Assembly (NCBI GenBank): GCA_013397435.1
Contig: VZRG01000005.1
Coordinates: 767,508-831,507 of the forward strand
Direction: 5' to 3'
DNA from: Erythrocercus mccallii
Lineage: Eukaryota; Chordata; Aves; Passeriformes; Dicruridae
DNA length: 64,000 bases
How positions within the stretch are numbered: the first letter of the stretch is position 1; every line of letters starts with the position of its first letter. Shown here one piece after another: positions 61,891-64,000 of the stretch. Below the pieces are notes generated by a model. That model had not been told where the DNA came from and ran no database searches. It was given only the letters and a program-made list of their open reading frames with translations. A program made the translations under genes and the position numbers.

Positions 61891-62085
61891 GGGTAAATTT
61901 CTTCACTGAATGGGTGGTCGAGGATTGGAACAGGCTGCCCAGAGGCTGTCCCTGGAAGTTTTTAAGAAACATGTAGATGTGGTGCTTACAGACATGGTTT
62001 AGTGGTGGAGCTGTCACTGTTAGGTTAGTGGTTGGACTTGATCTTGCAGGTCTCTTCCAACCTTAGTGATCCTAGGATTCTATGA
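61891..62085 (+). mobile_element. CR1 LINE 3' end fragment
   Basis: The block order is CR1-like: 'aaatttcttcactgaatgggtgg', 'ggattggaacaggctgcccag', 'gtccctggaagtttttaag', 'catgtagatgtggtgctt', 'gacatggtttagtggtgg', 'ttagtggttggacttgatctt', 'ggtctcttccaacctta', then the tail 'gattctatga' preceded by a related imperfect unit. Orientation is plus. Its wording (the 'gacatggtttagtggtgg' block) matches the 56.7 kb copy more closely than the 50.0 kb copy, suggesting the same or a sister subfamily. Coding sequence is absent. Resemblance begins near 61891. Confidence 0.93.
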
Positions 62086-64000
62086 AATTGGTAGCAAAGC
62101 CCAAGCTCTGCTTGGCTGGTGGCCCAACTGCACTTCTCCCAGTCTCCAGCTGCAGGGCATCCAAGTCATGGTGCTGTTGGTGTTGTTTGTGTTGAGCATG
62201 TGGCTTTCTGCCACCCACCCTTTTGATTCCTGCCCAGACTATATAGGGGCATAGGAGGAAGATGCAGTTCTGAAGTGACCTTCAGTATCAAACGAAATAC
62301 TTTCAGATCTCAGTCATCTCACTGATGACTGGTCAGTTAGTGAATTTTGGGACTGGACACAATAATAAATGGGATTTTAGTGGCCTAAGATGGGAAGTAG
62401 CATTTTTTTAATGTCTAGTGAAAAGTCTTAGGGACAATTTAATGAACCACAGGAAGCCTGATCCAGACACTAACATTGCCATCAGTCCTGCAACCCTGGG
62501 AGCTGTTCCTTCACTGAAGGCAGAAGCTGAGCTCTCAATAGTTAGGATTATGAAAGGCAAGTAGTTCACAGGGTGCTCAGACTTAGGGGTCTGGTTAGGC
62601 TTATCTTGTCAACAAATAGACACATTTTGAACAGCAGGACACTTACCTTTGACAGTGAAAAGCTCAGCAGTGGCACTGGGATGGGGAAGAGAATATCTCA
62701 CAGCTTGTGAAATTTGGGATGAAAAGGCTTGGGTGAAATGAGAGGCGTGTGTCAGCACCTCCACACTGAACATCAGAGATCTGAAAAAGATCACAAGGAG
62801 CCTCAGTGCCAGAGGCTGGGAGTGGGACCAAGCCTGACAAACAGGGACTCATGAGGCTAGGTGACAGTGGGGTCTGGCTGCACAGTGATAGGGCACACCA
62901 CCCCTGTAAAGCCTGCTCAGCTCCTGGCTGCATTACTGTGAAGGTTTCATCTTGTTTCAGTCAGTTGTGTGATATATGGCTTCTGTGGAGTGATATTTCT
63001 CTGTAAGAGAAAGGGGTATTTCTCTAAATGCTATATTTGTATAGTAAGGAAAAATAATGTGAATTTTTTCCTTTCTTAGAAAACACTGTTGTGTTGTGGA
63101 GGTAGCATGAGTGGCCTCATCTGTCTCTCTCTGTTTGCAACATTTATTTATCACATTGATAAAAAATAGGCTTGGCAAATCCCTGTGAAAGAGCGACTAT
63201 GGTCTGCTAGTCGTTCATTCATACTCAGAGTGTAGCTAACTTTCCACGGATATTTAAAACAACGTCATTTAATCTCTAGCACAGTTAAAAGGCTTATGTG
63301 TTCCTGGTTCAGAAGTGAGACACATTGGCAACGGCTCTTATTTATTTTATTTGTTTGTCCCAGCTTGAAAACTGAGTAGTCAAAGGAGGAGTTCTCGTTT
63401 TAATGCACTGCAGGACTGAGTTGCTTCAGTGAAAGCAGAGGCTGTCATGAAGTTACTGATGCATAACTCCACTTTTCCACATTAGTCTGGTCTTTGGCTA
63501 CGGGGATTTCATCAGCTTTTTTTTTTTTTTAAATATTAGCAAGTGATGTTAGTCCTTGAGCATTGATTGGTGGATTAATCAAAGCCCTTAACCAATAAAT
63601 AGGTAGAGGTTTGCATAATAATGGAATTATTTCTGAAGAACTTTGGCAATTGGAATTGCAAAACTTTCTGCTTTGATTTGCTTCTTGAATGCCTCTGCTT
63701 TACCTGCCTCTATTGCTTACCCTTTCAAAGTACTTAGTAACAATGAAGATGCTTCCAAATTCCTACATCTTTCACTTTTTTTCTGTGGCTTCGGGATGTG
63801 GAGGGTGGATAAGGGGGGAAGTACTAATCAATAAAACTTACATAGTTTGTATACAGAAAAGGTGCAAAATGTAAAGGATAAAAAAAAAGGAAAAGAAAGA
63901 AAATTATTTGCATTCTTGTCTCCTTGCTTTTCCCAAAGATAAAAGTGTGATCTGGAGCCCATATTCCTTTTCTTTTCTTGTCTACTTACCTCCAGGACTG
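62086..64000. other. noncoding stretch, nothing recognised
   Basis: No gene or transposon recognised to the end of the window. It holds T14 at 63517-63530 and a short purine-rich stretch at 63873-63903. Open frames are at most about 90 codons and carry no motifs. Confidence 0.5.
63517..63530. repeat. T14 homopolymer
   Basis: Fourteen consecutive T, followed by AAATATTAG. Simple homopolymer, with no retroposed sequence recognised beside it. Confidence 0.88.

Noticed and set aside
61152..61976. Three overlapping open frames of 118-144 codons on both strands
   Set aside because: They overlap each other in a GC-rich patch and partly run into a CR1 3' end; no domain is recognisable.
1..64000. 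tRNA, rRNA or spliceosomal RNA genes and CRISPR arrays
   Set aside because: I saw no tRNA B-box/T-loop context, no rRNA or snRNA core words and no regularly spaced identical repeats; a CRISPR array is not expected in a vertebrate genome. A covariance-model search would be needed to exclude small RNAs.

Overview
The window looks like AT-rich nuclear DNA from a bird. The main evidence is five CR1-type LINE copies, recognisable by their 3' ends (variants of ATTCTATGAT behind a 'ccttccaac' block) and, in one copy, by reverse-transcriptase coding sequence. Interspersed repeats are otherwise sparse, and there are A/C-only or G/T-only low-complexity tracts of a kind common in avian introns and intergenic DNA. 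Crocodilians and turtles also carry CR1, so 'bird' is an inference from the repeat mix. Nothing here separates a galliform from a passerine.

I find no host protein-coding exon, rRNA, tRNA or CRISPR array that I can defend. The open frames are short (longest 188 and 191 codons). They show no recognisable domain and look like chance frames of vertebrate noncoding DNA. The longest one is a by-product of an A/C-rich tract. The best reading is a gene desert or the inside of a very large intron.

Layout. 1-37.8 kb has no transposon I recognise; it holds only microsatellites, homopolymers, a purine tract (27.35 kb) and an A/C tract (27.95 kb), plus AT-rich stretches that could be conserved regulatory DNA (about 20.3-21.1 kb). 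A short plus-strand CR1 3' end lies at 37.8 kb. From 48.8 to 62.1 kb CR1 copies cluster: a minus-strand 3' end (48.8 kb), a plus-strand 3' end (49.8 kb), a roughly 1.8-2 kb 5'-truncated plus-strand copy with a broken ORF2 (56.75-58.5 kb), and another plus-strand 3' end (61.9 kb). Just after the large CR1, at about 59.0-59.3 kb, is a stretch that reads weakly like decayed coding sequence of unknown origin.

No gene-to-gene cooperation can be described, because the only recognisable coding sequence is the dead CR1 ORF2. I found no convincing undescribed system. The observations most worth checking are a perfect 12-bp hairpin just upstream of the large CR1, a 27-bp tandem repeat at 44.4 kb, a 26-bp alternating purine-pyrimidine run at 38.07 kb, a TSD-like direct repeat around a short A-ending insert at 60.9 kb, the unidentified sequence fused in frame to the CR1 5' edge, and the possible decayed coding stretch at 59.0 kb.
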